Shown: positions 32,722-42,326, counted from the stretch's first letter. The stretch is DNA of 64,000 bases from Chloroflexota bacterium (GCA_020161265.1 JAIUOC010000011.1:1-64000); one strand, 5' to 3'. The notes: generated by a model from the sequence alone, not told the origin. Numbers and translations are program-made.

Positions 32722-33534
32722 CTAGGCTTCGTGGAATGGCCAAGCGATTTCCATCAAGGCATCAGGGCCAGGCGGATTGATCCAGATTTCGCGCGGCGAA
32801 TCGGAAACCACATAGCCATTGGCTTTGACCCAATCGCTGCCAGCATCGTAGCCCGCCAAAATATGCGGAAACTCGCACTGATCGCCGTGCATTGTCACAA
32901 CTGCAACTTTACCAGCAGGCAAAATTCGCCCAACTATCTCGCCTTGCGACTCGACAAGCTGATCAACAGGTAAACAAACTTCAATCGGGCCATCATCATC
33001 GGCGTTAATCGTGCCGTGAAAAATACCAAACGCAGAGCCACGCACAACTAAATGATGGTCAGCGGCAAAACGTTCCATCGTGTGAAACGAATGAGCAATC
33101 ACATTATCCAACTCGTTAACAAACGTGCGTTTGGTGATGCTGAGGATGGGCTGATCGGCTTGTTGGCGGACAGTTACTTCAAGACTCATACAAACTCCTT
33201 CTTGACGAATTAACCCGAGGATGAGGTTTTGGGCACGACGGGCTTGGATTGCCTGCAACTCGACTGAACGAATGTAGCGGCTAAGCAAAATCTCGGCATC
33301 TTTAGCGGAAGCATTAATTAATTGGCGAATCGTGGCAAGTGGCATGTTGATTTGGCGCAACATGCCAATCAAGCGAGCAGTGGCCAGTTGCTCAGCCTGA
33401 TAATAACGATAGCCAGTCTGTGGATCAACATAGTGAGCCGCTAAGATGCCTAATTGATCGTACATCCGCAAGGCTTTGAGCGATAGGCGAGTTGCTTCGG
33501 CAAAGCTACCAATTGAGATACGCTGTTCGTTCAT
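32722..33534 (-). CDS. MerR-family regulator with GyrI-like effector domain
   Basis: A 270-residue BmrR-type regulator. The N-terminal MerR helix-turn-helix is clear (ISIGSFAEATRLSLKALRMYD, given as ISIGSFAEATR and LSLKALRMYD, then DPQTGYRYY), a dimerisation helix follows (about 80-110), and a GyrI/AraC-effector-like domain (about 118-270) would bind a small hydrophobic or cationic ligand. The start ATG 33534 has no Shine-Dalgarno; a -10 box ends only six bases upstream, so the transcript may be leaderless. No transporter or other obvious target is adjacent. Confidence 0.9.
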   Translation of the reverse strand: MNEQRISIGSFAEATRLSLKALRMYDQLGILAAHYVDPQTGYRYYQAEQLATARLIGMLRQINMPLATIRQLINASAKDAEILLSRYIRSVELQAIQARRAQNLILGLIRQEGVCMSLEVTVRQQADQPILSITKRTFVNELDNVIAHSFHTMERFAADHHLVVRGSAFGIFHGTINADDDGPIEVCLPVDQLVESQGEIVGRILPAGKVAVVTMHGDQCEFPHILAGYDAGSDWVKANGYVVSDSPREIWINPPGPDALMEIAWPFHEA

Positions 33535-33540
33535 AGCGCT

Positions 33541-33571
33541 AGTATAGGGTCATCCCCAAGGGCAGACACAA
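33541..33571 (-). promoter_or_regulatory. Putative MerR-type autoregulated promoter
   Basis: On the minus strand TTGTGT (33571-33566) and TATACT (33546-33541) are separated by 19 bases, the lengthened spacer typical of promoters activated by MerR proteins. The start codon follows six bases after TATACT. Confidence 0.55.
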
Positions 33572-33592
33572 GGGTGAGTTTTGTTGGGCAAC

Positions 33593-33620
33593 AAAAAAGC
33601 CGAAGTAAGCAACTTCGGCC
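33593..33620 (-). terminator. Terminator after the DUF6391-like gene
   Basis: On the minus strand GCCGAAGT (33619-33612) pairs with ACTTCGGC (33606-33599), followed by six T. It separates the membrane protein gene from the MerR regulator. Confidence 0.85.
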
Positions 33621-33643
33621 TTTGATTTGAATTGAATGCAGAT

Positions 33644-34339
33644 TTAGCGTTGGCGGGTATTATTTTCGACTGGCACATACACCGGAACCCGTTCGCCGTA
33701 GCGATAGGGTGGTTGATAAATGCGCCGAGCTGGTTTGGTGCGCACGGCAAACTCTGCGCCGCCAGCAGCAAACGACAAACCCATAAATAAGGTTGGTGGC
33801 ACTAACTCAATCGCCCCAATACTCATCCCCTTAACATCGAGCGAGGTTGTAAAAAAGCGTTGAAAAAGTGGGCTTAGCTTAGGGGTAAGTGCGCCAGCAA
33901 TGGTTAATGCCAAGAAAATACTGGTACTTGACAACATATCGAGGAAAGCAACCATGCCAAGGCCGATCGAAGCAACAGTCAGGAAACAAAAACTCAAGGC
34001 CGTTGCACAACGACGATAAATCGCCATCGAGCGTTCGCCGCGTTGCAGGCGTAACAAGCCTTCACGAGCAGCATCAAGCAGCAGGGCTGGGTCAATCGCG
34101 GCGCGAATGCGAAAGCCTTCGGTTGTCGCACAGCCATCGACCAATTGCGAGCCATAGCGCTCTTCGAGCACATTGACCGTGGCATGCTCGATTGCGTGAT
34201 TACGCCGCACAGCCACACCTTGCCACAATTGATTGAGTTGACGGGGGACATTTAACAATGACCAAATTGGCTGACCGAAGAACCAGAAGATGACTGCCAA
34301 CGCACCAAATAATCCCGAAAAAATCATTAATCCATGCAT
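33644..34339 (-). CDS. Membrane protein with RRNHAIEHAT motif (DUF6391-like)
   Basis: A 231-residue protein with an N-terminal membrane helix, a cytoplasmic segment carrying RRNHAIEHATVNVLEE, and two further membrane-helix groups (about 110-150 and 165-195). The HAIEHAT motif recurs in a family from Cyanobacteria and Chloroflexota (DUF6391, assigned from memory of the motif). The His-Glu-His spacing invites a metal-site guess but nothing proves it. Start ATG 34339 with AAGGAA upstream. Confidence 0.68.
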   Translation of the reverse strand: MHGLMIFSGLFGALAVIFWFFGQPIWSLLNVPRQLNQLWQGVAVRRNHAIEHATVNVLEERYGSQLVDGCATTEGFRIRAAIDPALLLDAAREGLLRLQRGERSMAIYRRCATALSFCFLTVASIGLGMVAFLDMLSSTSIFLALTIAGALTPKLSPLFQRFFTTSLDVKGMSIGAIELVPPTLFMGLSFAAGGAEFAVRTKPARRIYQPPYRYGERVPVYVPVENNTRQR

Positions 34340-34517
34340 AGGCTTTCCTTCCCGTGGCAGTTAACAAGCTGTAAAGTACCAATAAAAGCAGCGTATCACG
34401 CCACTGAGTAGCCGTCAAGGCAGACATAAGTACTTTACGCTATACGACCCTATTTGGTTCCGTTCACCCTTGCGAAATTTTCGCGTACAATGGTTGCGAT
34501 TGTGCTCGGAGGAACCT

Positions 34518-35918
34518 GTGGGCTATCAATTAACTCCTGAAGTGGTTCGCGGAACCCGTGACCTTTTTGCCGCTGCCGTTCACCAACGTCAGGCGCTGAT
34601 TCAGACATTAACCGCTACGTTTGATCAAGCTGGCTATGACCCAATTGAGTTGCCATTGCTTGAGCATCGTGAGTTGTATTTAAAGAAATCTGGTGATGAT
34701 CTCATCGCCAAATTGTACCATTGGAATCAAGGTGGCCGTGATTTGGCCTTGCGCCCTGAATGGACAGCCTCGGTCTTACGAGCAGTCATCAGTGGCATGG
34801 GCGATGCGCCGATTCCCTTACGCTTGCGCTACGCTGGGCCGGTGTTTCGCTACGAACGCCCACGTCGCGCGACCTATCGCCAATTTACCCAAGTTGGCAT
34901 CGAATTAATCGGTGCACCTGGCCCGTTAGCCGACGCTGAAGCCCTTGGTTTGGCTGTCACTGGCCTGCGCGAACTAGGCATTCAGCAATGGACATTAACC
35001 ATTGGCCATATTGGTGTGATTAAGACGTTGCTCAATAGCCTCGGCTTACCCGAACGGATCACGTCGGCGCTTACCTGGAGCCTCGAACGAATTCGATCCA
35101 AAGGGCTTGATGCGGTTAAACAACAATGGCGCGACGATGACGACGATCTGCCAGTTGATTTAGCCAGCCTAGCCCACCTCGCCGACCAAGATCTTGAGAC
35201 GCTGTTGTTGCGCGTATTACCCAGCCTTGGGGTGCGCCTCGATAGCGGCGGGCGTGAGCCACAAGCAATTATTCAACGCTTGGTGCGCAAGTTGCGCCGT
35301 GGCGACGATGTGCTTAATCTTGACCGCGCATGGCAGTTGCTTTCAGCCTTGACCGCTGCCCGTGGCCCAGCATCAGTTGTGATGCAACAGATGCGTGAGC
35401 TATGCCAAGAATATACGGTTGCACCCGACGCTTTGGATGAGTTGCAAACCAGCCTGACCTTACTTGAGGCATATGGCGTGCCAGCAGATCAGATTGTGCT
35501 GGATTTTGGCATGGGTCGTGGGTTGCACTACTACACTGGCCTGATTTTCGAGATCGATGGCGCTGATGGCTTGCAACTCTGTGGCGGTGGCCGCTATGAT
35601 GATTTGGTTGCGGCGCTTGGTGGGCGAGCAACGCCCGCCGTTGGCTTTGCCTATGGCCTCGAACGAATCGTCGCGGCAGTTGCGCCAGCCGAAATTACCC
35701 CAGTTAAGAGTGTGTTGGTGGTTGGCGATGATCATGGCTTGGTAATTCAGGCAGCAGCAGCATTACGCCAACAAGGCTATCGTACGGCGGTTGATTTGCG
35801 CCAACGTTCGTATGCGGCCAATTTAAATGATGCCCGTCGGCGTGAGATGAGCCATTTAGCCTTGGTCAGTGTTGATGGCATTCAACTGCGCGATTTAAAT
35901 GAACAGAAAACCCAATGA
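34518..35918 (+). CDS. Histidyl-tRNA synthetase-like protein (HisZ/HisS family)
   Basis: A 466-residue class II synthetase-fold protein. Motif 2 reads FRYERPRRATYRQFTQVG, the histidine loop reads GRGLHYYTG instead of the RGLDYYTG usual in HisS, and motif 3 is GGRYDDLVAALGG...GFAYGLERI. A C-terminal anticodon-binding-like domain is present. The region between (about 190-330) carries a larger helical insertion with a DDDDD run. The changed loop favours HisZ, the ATP phosphoribosyltransferase regulator, but no hisG is nearby. The start is GTG 34518, set by GGAGGA at 34508-34513; the frame extends upstream without support. Confidence 0.75.
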   Translation: MGYQLTPEVVRGTRDLFAAAVHQRQALIQTLTATFDQAGYDPIELPLLEHRELYLKKSGDDLIAKLYHWNQGGRDLALRPEWTASVLRAVISGMGDAPIPLRLRYAGPVFRYERPRRATYRQFTQVGIELIGAPGPLADAEALGLAVTGLRELGIQQWTLTIGHIGVIKTLLNSLGLPERITSALTWSLERIRSKGLDAVKQQWRDDDDDLPVDLASLAHLADQDLETLLLRVLPSLGVRLDSGGREPQAIIQRLVRKLRRGDDVLNLDRAWQLLSALTAARGPASVVMQQMRELCQEYTVAPDALDELQTSLTLLEAYGVPADQIVLDFGMGRGLHYYTGLIFEIDGADGLQLCGGGRYDDLVAALGGRATPAVGFAYGLERIVAAVAPAEITPVKSVLVVGDDHGLVIQAAAALRQQGYRTAVDLRQRSYAANLNDARRREMSHLALVSVDGIQLRDLNEQKTQ

Positions 35919-35955
35919 TTGTGCTACACTACGCGGAGCATATTAAAAGGTAGGA

Positions 35956-37002
35956 ATGGCAATGTTTGAGCAATTAGATCAAATTGAAAAAGAGGCCGCA
36001 GCGGCCTTAGCCAGCGTCCAATCGCTTGACGATTTGGCTGCATGGCGTACCCAATGGACTGGCAAAAAGGGCGCGTTGGCCCAAGCCAGTCAATCAATCG
36101 GCAAGCTCGACCCCAAAGATCGGCCAGCCTTTGGCCAACGCTTTGGCGCAATCAAGCAAGCCCTAAGCGAACAAGAAATCACTTTAGAAGCGCGTTTGCA
36201 AAGCGCGGCCTTGCATCAAGAGCTTGAAGAAGATGCGGTTGACATTAGTTTACCGGGGCGAGCCGCCAATATTGGCCGTTTGCACCCCAGCACTCAATCG
36301 CTGCGCCGAATTCAGCATATTTTTGCTGAAATGGGCTTTCAAGTCTGGGAAAGCCGCGAAGTCGAATCCGATGAGTATAACTTTGAATTGCTCAATATGC
36401 CGGCGCATCACCCAGCTCGCGATATGTGGGACACGTTCTATGTGCAATCCGACGATCCTCATCAAAAGGTCGTGTTGCGCACCCACACCTCGCCCGGCCA
36501 AATTCATGTCATGCGAACGTTGAATCCTGAGCCAATTCGGGTGATTTTGCCTGGTAAGTGTTATCGCTACGAGCCAGTCAGCGCCCGCTCCGAGATGATG
36601 TTCCATCAGGTTGAGGGCTTGGTAATCGGCAGAAACATTACCATGGCCGATCTCAAAGGTACATTGGCCAACTTTGCTCGGCGCATGTTTAAGGATGATG
36701 TGAAAGTGCGTTATCGGCCTTCATACTTCCCTTTCACTGAGCCAAGCGTCGAAGTCGATATCGAATGCTTCATTTGTGGTGGCGAAGGCTGTCGAATTTG
36801 CAAAAAGAGCGGCTGGCTGGAAATTCTGGGCGCAGGGATGGTGCACCCAACCGTCTTGCGCAACGGCGGCTATGATCCTGCTGAGTGGAGCGGCTTTGCC
36901 TTCGGGATGGGGCCAGAACGCCAAACCATGCTGCGCTACGACATCGACGACATTCGCTGGTTCTTCTCCAACGATGGTCGGTTCTTGGAACAATTCGGTT
37001 AA
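35956..37002 (+). CDS. pheS: Phenylalanyl-tRNA synthetase alpha subunit
   Basis: A 348-residue catalytic subunit of PheRS. An N-terminal coiled coil (about 1-85) precedes the class II core with motif 2 (GKCYRYEPVSARSEMMFHQ) and motif 3 (GFAFGMGPERQTMLRY). A Cys cluster, CFICGGEGCRICKKSG, suggests a zinc knuckle as found in a subset of bacterial PheS. The usual downstream pheT is missing; a glycosyltransferase follows, so the beta subunit is encoded elsewhere. Start ATG 35956, after AAAGGTAGG. Confidence 0.95.
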   Translation: MAMFEQLDQIEKEAAAALASVQSLDDLAAWRTQWTGKKGALAQASQSIGKLDPKDRPAFGQRFGAIKQALSEQEITLEARLQSAALHQELEEDAVDISLPGRAANIGRLHPSTQSLRRIQHIFAEMGFQVWESREVESDEYNFELLNMPAHHPARDMWDTFYVQSDDPHQKVVLRTHTSPGQIHVMRTLNPEPIRVILPGKCYRYEPVSARSEMMFHQVEGLVIGRNITMADLKGTLANFARRMFKDDVKVRYRPSYFPFTEPSVEVDIECFICGGEGCRICKKSGWLEILGAGMVHPTVLRNGGYDPAEWSGFAFGMGPERQTMLRYDIDDIRWFFSNDGRFLEQFG

Positions 37003-37046
37003 TTCTCCAATCGGCGCTGAATGGCCTCATTCAGCGCCTTGCTTCA

Positions 37047-38768
37047 ATGCCTGCATTACAACGCTTCCGCTATCATTGGCCTTTGCTGCTCCTACTGCTG
37101 GTGTATTGCACGCTAGCAGTCTGGTGGAGTACCCGCATTCCCTTGGGCGAAGGCCCAGATGAGCCAGGTCATGCCGAATATGCCCTATTTGTGGCCCGCA
37201 ATAATCGCCTGCCCGACCAGCGTTTGGGCGATGTACCAGGCGAAGGCCATCAGCCACCGCTAGCCTATTGGTTGATGCAACCATTAGCTCGCTCGGTTGC
37301 GGTCGAAGATCGAGTAGTGATTCTAGCGAATAATCATCGCTGGATTTGGGCTGGGGGCAAGGAGCCAGCCGCCTTTGCCTGGCGCTCGATCGACCGACCA
37401 CCCTACCAAGCCGATGTGTTGGTATGGCATCGTTTGCGTTGGTTTTCAATTGGCTGTGCTGCCCTGACGATTATTGTGGGCTATGCGATTGGCCTGCGGT
37501 TGGGCTTGAGTAAGGCCTTGGCAACCTTTGCCGCCAGTTTGTTGGCGTTTTGGCCCCAACTGCTATTTCACTCAGTTTTAGTCTCGAATGATCCATTGCT
37601 ATGGCTGTTGTGTGCTGGCTTGTTATGGCTGTTGCTTGAGCCGAATCCTCAAGCGTGGTGGCCATGGGCGGTTGGCGCAATGCTTGGGGCCGCATTGCTG
37701 ACCAAACAAAGTGCAGTGCTGCTGATTCCATTGATTGGGCTGCGGCTTTGGCAATTGCGCCGCTCGCTCAACATCTGGCCTGCGCTTGGCGGGATAAGCC
37801 TGAGTAGTACAGCAATAGCAGGTTGGTGGTATGTACGCAATTTGCTACTGTATGGCGACCCATTTGGTTTGGGCTTGTACAAAGGCGAATTTAGCAGCCC
37901 AACCTTTTCGCCATGGAGCTTGCACGATTGGGGCGAGGCCATGCATGCCTTGGGCAGTTCGCTGATTGCCCGCTTTGGCTGGATGAGCGTGGCCGCGCCG
38001 CAATGGCTGTATTGGTTATTAGCAATTTGGCTTGGCTTAGCAATTTTAGGCATTCGACGCTTCCGGATCGATCAACGTTGGCAAATCGCTTGGGCACTGG
38101 TTGGCTTGGCCTTTGCTTGGACATTTGCTTTTGCAGTGTTGAGCGGTCAAGTTGGTTGGCAAGCCCGTTTCTTGTTTCCGGCGGCTCCAGTGGCGGCGTG
38201 CGCTTTGGCGATTGGGCTTGAGCGCAGCGTCAAAACGGCGGCTTGGCTCTTACCAGCGTTATTAGTAACCATGGCAGTGGGTTTGCCAAATACCGTGATC
38301 AGCGCGGCCTATCCCTATTTGGTGGTTGAGCCACAGCCAGAGCGGCCAGTTTTGGCCTTGTGGCGGCCCGACACGGCCAATCCGATTGAATTACGCGGCA
38401 TTTTGCTGCCGCCAACCGCCAAAGCAGGCCAACCATGGCTGGTCAACACGTTGTGGCGAGCGGTTGGCAAGCAAGATCGCAAATGGTCGTTGTTTGTGCA
38501 TTTGGCCGAGATTGGCAGCAAAGATGAGAGTTTCGCCTTCGATGTGCAGCCGCAAGATGGGGTTTGGCATTCGCTGCGCTGGACACCTGACGATTGGTGG
38601 GAAGATCTGCTGACAATCAATATTCCTAGCGATTTGGCTGCTGGCGAGTATGAAGTGCGGATCGGCTGGTTTGATGAATTTGGCGATTGGAGCCGCGCCG
38701 GAGTTTGGAGCCAAACTGGCATCTTGCTTGGCGATTATGCGGTTGTAGGCAAAGTTGTGGTTGAGTAG
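37047..38768 (+). CDS. GT-C family membrane glycosyltransferase (DUF2142/GT39-like)
   Basis: A 573-residue protein with about ten membrane helices. The first extracytoplasmic loop bears EGPDEPGHAEYA, the acidic motif of lipid-phosphate-sugar-using GT-C enzymes. After the last helix (about 425) comes a soluble beta-rich domain (WSLFVHLAEIG, EYEVRIGWFDE). It would transfer a sugar from a polyprenyl-phosphate donor outside the membrane; the acceptor is unknown. The ATG at 37047 has a weak ribosome binding site; longer readings overlap pheS. Confidence 0.8.
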   Translation: MPALQRFRYHWPLLLLLLVYCTLAVWWSTRIPLGEGPDEPGHAEYALFVARNNRLPDQRLGDVPGEGHQPPLAYWLMQPLARSVAVEDRVVILANNHRWIWAGGKEPAAFAWRSIDRPPYQADVLVWHRLRWFSIGCAALTIIVGYAIGLRLGLSKALATFAASLLAFWPQLLFHSVLVSNDPLLWLLCAGLLWLLLEPNPQAWWPWAVGAMLGAALLTKQSAVLLIPLIGLRLWQLRRSLNIWPALGGISLSSTAIAGWWYVRNLLLYGDPFGLGLYKGEFSSPTFSPWSLHDWGEAMHALGSSLIARFGWMSVAAPQWLYWLLAIWLGLAILGIRRFRIDQRWQIAWALVGLAFAWTFAFAVLSGQVGWQARFLFPAAPVAACALAIGLERSVKTAAWLLPALLVTMAVGLPNTVISAAYPYLVVEPQPERPVLALWRPDTANPIELRGILLPPTAKAGQPWLVNTLWRAVGKQDRKWSLFVHLAEIGSKDESFAFDVQPQDGVWHSLRWTPDDWWEDLLTINIPSDLAAGEYEVRIGWFDEFGDWSRAGVWSQTGILLGDYAVVGKVVVE

Positions 38769-38822
38769 TAAGCTTTAAATAGAAACCCCTCTCGGATCTC
38801 CCTAAATTAAGCCAAATCCATT

Positions 38823-38848
38823 GATTATGCACTCAAGTGCACATAATC
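38823..38848. promoter_or_regulatory. Near-perfect palindrome upstream of the DUF4173 gene
   Basis: GATTATGCACT (38823-38833) faces AGTGCACATAATC (38836-38848), a two-base insertion apart from perfect symmetry. It lies about 70 bases upstream of the next start and could be an operator or a hairpin; no T-run follows. Confidence 0.45.
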
Positions 38849-38918
38849 TGGCACTTGGGTGCTAGCGCAGGCAACTACAATCCAAGCACCGAGGATAGCT
38901 TGATTGCGAGGAAATTGT

Positions 38919-40400
38919 ATGACCCGCCAACAACAGCTTGCGCTGTATCTTTTGCCCGTGGCGTTTGGGCTAGCGCTGATTGCCGATTTACTAGGCTTAT
39001 TCCACCAATTATGGGGCATTAATTTTGTGCTCTGGACGCTGCTCTCAAGTGGCGCAATCGTTGGCTTGGCATTTAAGCAAGCCCAAGCCTTGCCCAAAGA
39101 AACCTGGCTTTGGCTCGCCGTCGCCAATCTAGCAAGTTTGGGCTTTGTGGTGCGCGATAACGAGCCAATTTTGGTTTGGCTGGGCTTCTGCTGGGTCTTG
39201 GCCTGGATGCTCATTTTCAGCCAGCCCTACCGCGCTCATTGGCAATTGGCCTCAATTCGCGGCTGGATTGTGTCGGGCGTGGTCACTGGATTTGGGGCAG
39301 CGTTTGGTAGCTTTGCTGCATCGATCCATCTGCCATTGCGGGTGGGCAATTTCACCAGCGCCAAATTACGGCCAATTTTGATTGGGCTAGGCTTAGCTTT
39401 GCCATTGTTGTGTGTGTTTGGCGGCTTGTTTGCCTCAGCCGATGCAGTATTTGAAAATATCTTCGCCGATTTGTTTAACTGGAATTTGGATTGGCTGTTT
39501 GAGCATGTCTTTGTGGTGATGTTTGGCACTTGGGCGATTTTGGGTTGTGGCTGGATTTTATTTGCCGCGCCAAAACCAGATATTTCCTTGAGCCAACGTC
39601 CAGGCTTATTCAACATTGGCAAGATCGAAGTTGGCATCATTTTGGGCTTGCTGAATGCGCTTTTTGGCTTGTTTGTGTTGATTCAAATTCGCTATTTATT
39701 TGGTGGCGAACAGCAAATTGCCGAAGGTATTAGCTATGCTGATTATGCTCGCCGTGGCTTTTTCGAGTTGGTAACCGTGGCCTTATTGGTCTTGCCAACG
39801 TTGTTAGTTGGCAGTTGGCTGAGCGAACAACGGACTGAAGCCCAACCCTTGTTTCGAATTTTGGCCTTGGTATTATTGGTGCAAGTTGGAGTGGTGTTGG
39901 CTTCGGCTGTTTCGCGTATGCTGCTCTACATCGATGCCTATGGTTTGACTGAATCACGGATTCAAGCAACAGCCTTGATGATTTGGATTGTGCTGGTGGC
40001 CTTGTGGTTTGTGGCAACCGTGCTGCGCCAGCGGGGCCAATATTTCGCCAATGGTGCCTTGGTTGCGGCCATGCTGGTGCTCATTGGCTTGGTTTTGTTG
40101 AATCCCAGCAATTTGATTGTGCGCTACAACGCCAGCCATCGCGGCGTAGCCAGTTTTGATGGCTACTACATTGGCAGTTTGGCCGATGATGCTGATGCCG
40201 TGCCAGCGATCATCGAGGTGCTGCCTAACTTGCCTTCGGAGCAAAATTGCCAAATTGCCACGCTCTTATTAAATAATTGGCAAGAAAATAACGACGATTG
40301 GCGCAGTGCCAACCTCAGCCGTAGCAAGGCCCGTCAGGCTGTGCTGCAAAACGAACGAATGCTGACCGAAATGAGTTGTCCAATTGATCGCTCAATGTGA
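38919..40400 (+). CDS. DUF4173 family membrane protein
   Basis: A 493-residue protein with about twelve membrane helices. The segment EGISYADYARRGFFELVTVA is the DUF4173/DUF4153 hallmark and sits after helix seven. The ~80 C-terminal residues are soluble and contain two Cys. Function of the family is unknown; relatives are often near two-component systems, not seen here. Start ATG 38919 with GAGGAAA upstream. Confidence 0.82.
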   Translation: MTRQQQLALYLLPVAFGLALIADLLGLFHQLWGINFVLWTLLSSGAIVGLAFKQAQALPKETWLWLAVANLASLGFVVRDNEPILVWLGFCWVLAWMLIFSQPYRAHWQLASIRGWIVSGVVTGFGAAFGSFAASIHLPLRVGNFTSAKLRPILIGLGLALPLLCVFGGLFASADAVFENIFADLFNWNLDWLFEHVFVVMFGTWAILGCGWILFAAPKPDISLSQRPGLFNIGKIEVGIILGLLNALFGLFVLIQIRYLFGGEQQIAEGISYADYARRGFFELVTVALLVLPTLLVGSWLSEQRTEAQPLFRILALVLLVQVGVVLASAVSRMLLYIDAYGLTESRIQATALMIWIVLVALWFVATVLRQRGQYFANGALVAAMLVLIGLVLLNPSNLIVRYNASHRGVASFDGYYIGSLADDADAVPAIIEVLPNLPSEQNCQIATLLLNNWQENNDDWRSANLSRSKARQAVLQNERMLTEMSCPIDRSM

Positions 40401-40516
40401 TCTTGGTTGCTGGTGGTAAGTGGTACAATTGACCTTCGCTACCGCCCACACGTGGAGCACCAATCAGATCAATCTGGCAATTATTGCCAGCAGCACCAAA
40501 TGGAGAACTAATTCGT

Positions 40517-42229
40517 ATGCGAATGTCGAAACTTGCAACGAGTACCACCAAAGAAGCACCAAATGATGCCGAATTAATTAGTCACTCGCTGTTGGTGCGG
40601 GCTGGCTATGTCAAGCAACAATCAGCCGGAATCTACTCGTTGCTGCCGTTATGTGTACGCTCGACCCAGAAGATCTCGCAAATTATTCGCGAAGAGATGG
40701 ATGCGATTGACGGCCAAGAGTTGTTGATGCCAGTGGTCACCAGCGCTGATCTTTGGCGCGAAACTGGTCGCTACGAAGGCGTAACCGAAGAATTGCTGCG
40801 CTTCAAAGATCGCAATAACAAAGATATGGTGTTGAACATGACCCATGAAGAAGTGGTCACCGACATCATGCGCCGCTACATCAAATCGTATCGCCAAATG
40901 CCCGTCATGGTCTATCAGATTCAGACCAAATATCGTGACGAGGCGCGGCCACGTGGCGGGATCATACGTTTGCGCGAGTTTACCATGAAGGATGCCTATT
41001 CCTTCCATGCCACAATCGAAGATCTCGACCAATATTATGAGCAAGTGCTCAATGCCTACAAGCGAATTTACCAACGCTGTGGCTTGCCGGTCGAAGTTGT
41101 ACAATCTGACCCAGGCATGATGGGTGGCAAGATTGCTCATGAATTTATGGCGGTCACACCTGCTGGCGAAGATACCCTGATCTTATGTCCAAGCTGTGGT
41201 TATTCGGCCAATCGCGAAGTTGCCGTTGGAGCCAACCCAGCCTCAACTGCTGCGCTCGAAGCCCTAAGCCAAGGTGAAGCCAACACCAAAGATTTGGCTG
41301 GGCACTTTGGGGTTGCGCCAACTCGCGTCATTCAAATTAAGTTGTATAAAACAGCCGAAGGTGTGTTGGTGGTGACCTATGCCCCAGCAGGTCGCGAAAT
41401 CAACCACATCAAATTGCAAAATGCCGTTGGCGCTGAATTGCAAAATGTCAGCGAAGCCGAATTGGCCAATTATGGTTTGAGCGGTTTTGCCAGCGTAGCT
41501 CCACGCAGCCTCAAGGCCAGCGAAAACGTGCGCATTTTGGTCGATAGCGCGTTGACGACCGAACGCAATTTGGTTGGCGCAGCTGGCAAAGCTGTCCACT
41601 ACGATCTCAATTTGAATTGGGAGCGGGATTTCACAGGCGAAGTGGTTGATTTGACCGATGTGCTTGAAGGCCAGCCCTGTAGCCGCTGTGGTGAACCATT
41701 GACGATTGCCCGCGCAATTGAAGTTGGTAATATCTTCAAACTGGGCACCAAATATTCAGCCGCCATGAAATGTGTCTTCGCCAACGAAAAAGGCGAGATG
41801 CAACCAGCGATCATGGGTTGCTATGGTATTGGGGTGCAACGGATTTTGGCTTCGTTGATCGAAAAGTTCAACGATGCGCGTGGCATGATGCTACCAATCA
41901 CGGTTGCCCCATATCAAGTCCATGTGGTTGGCACTGATTATCAAAGCAATGCTGAAACCAAAAGCGTCGCCGATCAACTGTACAGCGATTTACAAGCCCA
42001 AGGCGTAACGGTGCTGTTGGATGATCGCGATGTTAACGCTGGCAATAAATTTGGCGATGCCGATTTGATTGGCAACCCAATTCAGGTGATTATCGGCTCG
42101 CGTGGCCTGAAAAATGGTCAAGCCGAGGTCAAAATTCGCAGCACTGGCGAAACAACCATGGTTGCTTTGGCCGATCTGCTGAGCCATGTGTTGGGCGTGC
42201 GCCAAGCGATGTTTGCAAGCCTGAGCTAA
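40517..42229 (+). CDS. proS: Prolyl-tRNA synthetase (bacterial type)
   Basis: A 570-residue class II synthetase. Motif 2 (KYRDEARPRGG, LREFTMKDAYSFH) and motif 3 (CYGIGVQRILASL) flank an insertion domain (about 225-385) of the YbaK-like editing type, which hydrolyses Ala-tRNA-Pro. A zinc-like CPSCGY and CSRCGEP pair flank the insertion. The C-terminal anticodon-binding domain follows (about 460-560). ATG 40517 is preferred; ATG 40523 two codons later is also possible. Confidence 0.95.
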   Translation: MRMSKLATSTTKEAPNDAELISHSLLVRAGYVKQQSAGIYSLLPLCVRSTQKISQIIREEMDAIDGQELLMPVVTSADLWRETGRYEGVTEELLRFKDRNNKDMVLNMTHEEVVTDIMRRYIKSYRQMPVMVYQIQTKYRDEARPRGGIIRLREFTMKDAYSFHATIEDLDQYYEQVLNAYKRIYQRCGLPVEVVQSDPGMMGGKIAHEFMAVTPAGEDTLILCPSCGYSANREVAVGANPASTAALEALSQGEANTKDLAGHFGVAPTRVIQIKLYKTAEGVLVVTYAPAGREINHIKLQNAVGAELQNVSEAELANYGLSGFASVAPRSLKASENVRILVDSALTTERNLVGAAGKAVHYDLNLNWERDFTGEVVDLTDVLEGQPCSRCGEPLTIARAIEVGNIFKLGTKYSAAMKCVFANEKGEMQPAIMGCYGIGVQRILASLIEKFNDARGMMLPITVAPYQVHVVGTDYQSNAETKSVADQLYSDLQAQGVTVLLDDRDVNAGNKFGDADLIGNPIQVIIGSRGLKNGQAEVKIRSTGETTMVALADLLSHVLGVRQAMFASLS

Positions 42230-42233
42230 TTTT

Positions 42234-42325
42234 TGAGGGATCAGGGACTAGGATTCAGGGGTCAGTTTGCTCTGTGCCGCTACGTTAAATTCTAGTCCCT
42301 GACCCCCAGCCCCTGATCCCCGATC
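42234..42325. repeat. Inverted repeat GGGATCAGGGACTAG / CTAGTCCCTGACCCC
   Basis: A GATCAGGGACTAGGATTCAGG segment (two halves GATCAGGGACTAG, GATTCAGG) near 42238 faces TCTAGTCCCTGACCCC near 42291 and CCCTGATCCCCGATCCC near 42310. The hairpin lies between convergent genes and could end transcription. Related GGTCAGGGGCTAGGGG modules lie near 45600. Confidence 0.75.
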
Positions 42326-42326
42326 C

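Noticed and set aside
40401..40516. Riboswitch or T-box upstream of proS
   Set aside because: The 116-base gap has no conserved motif or terminator that I can identify.
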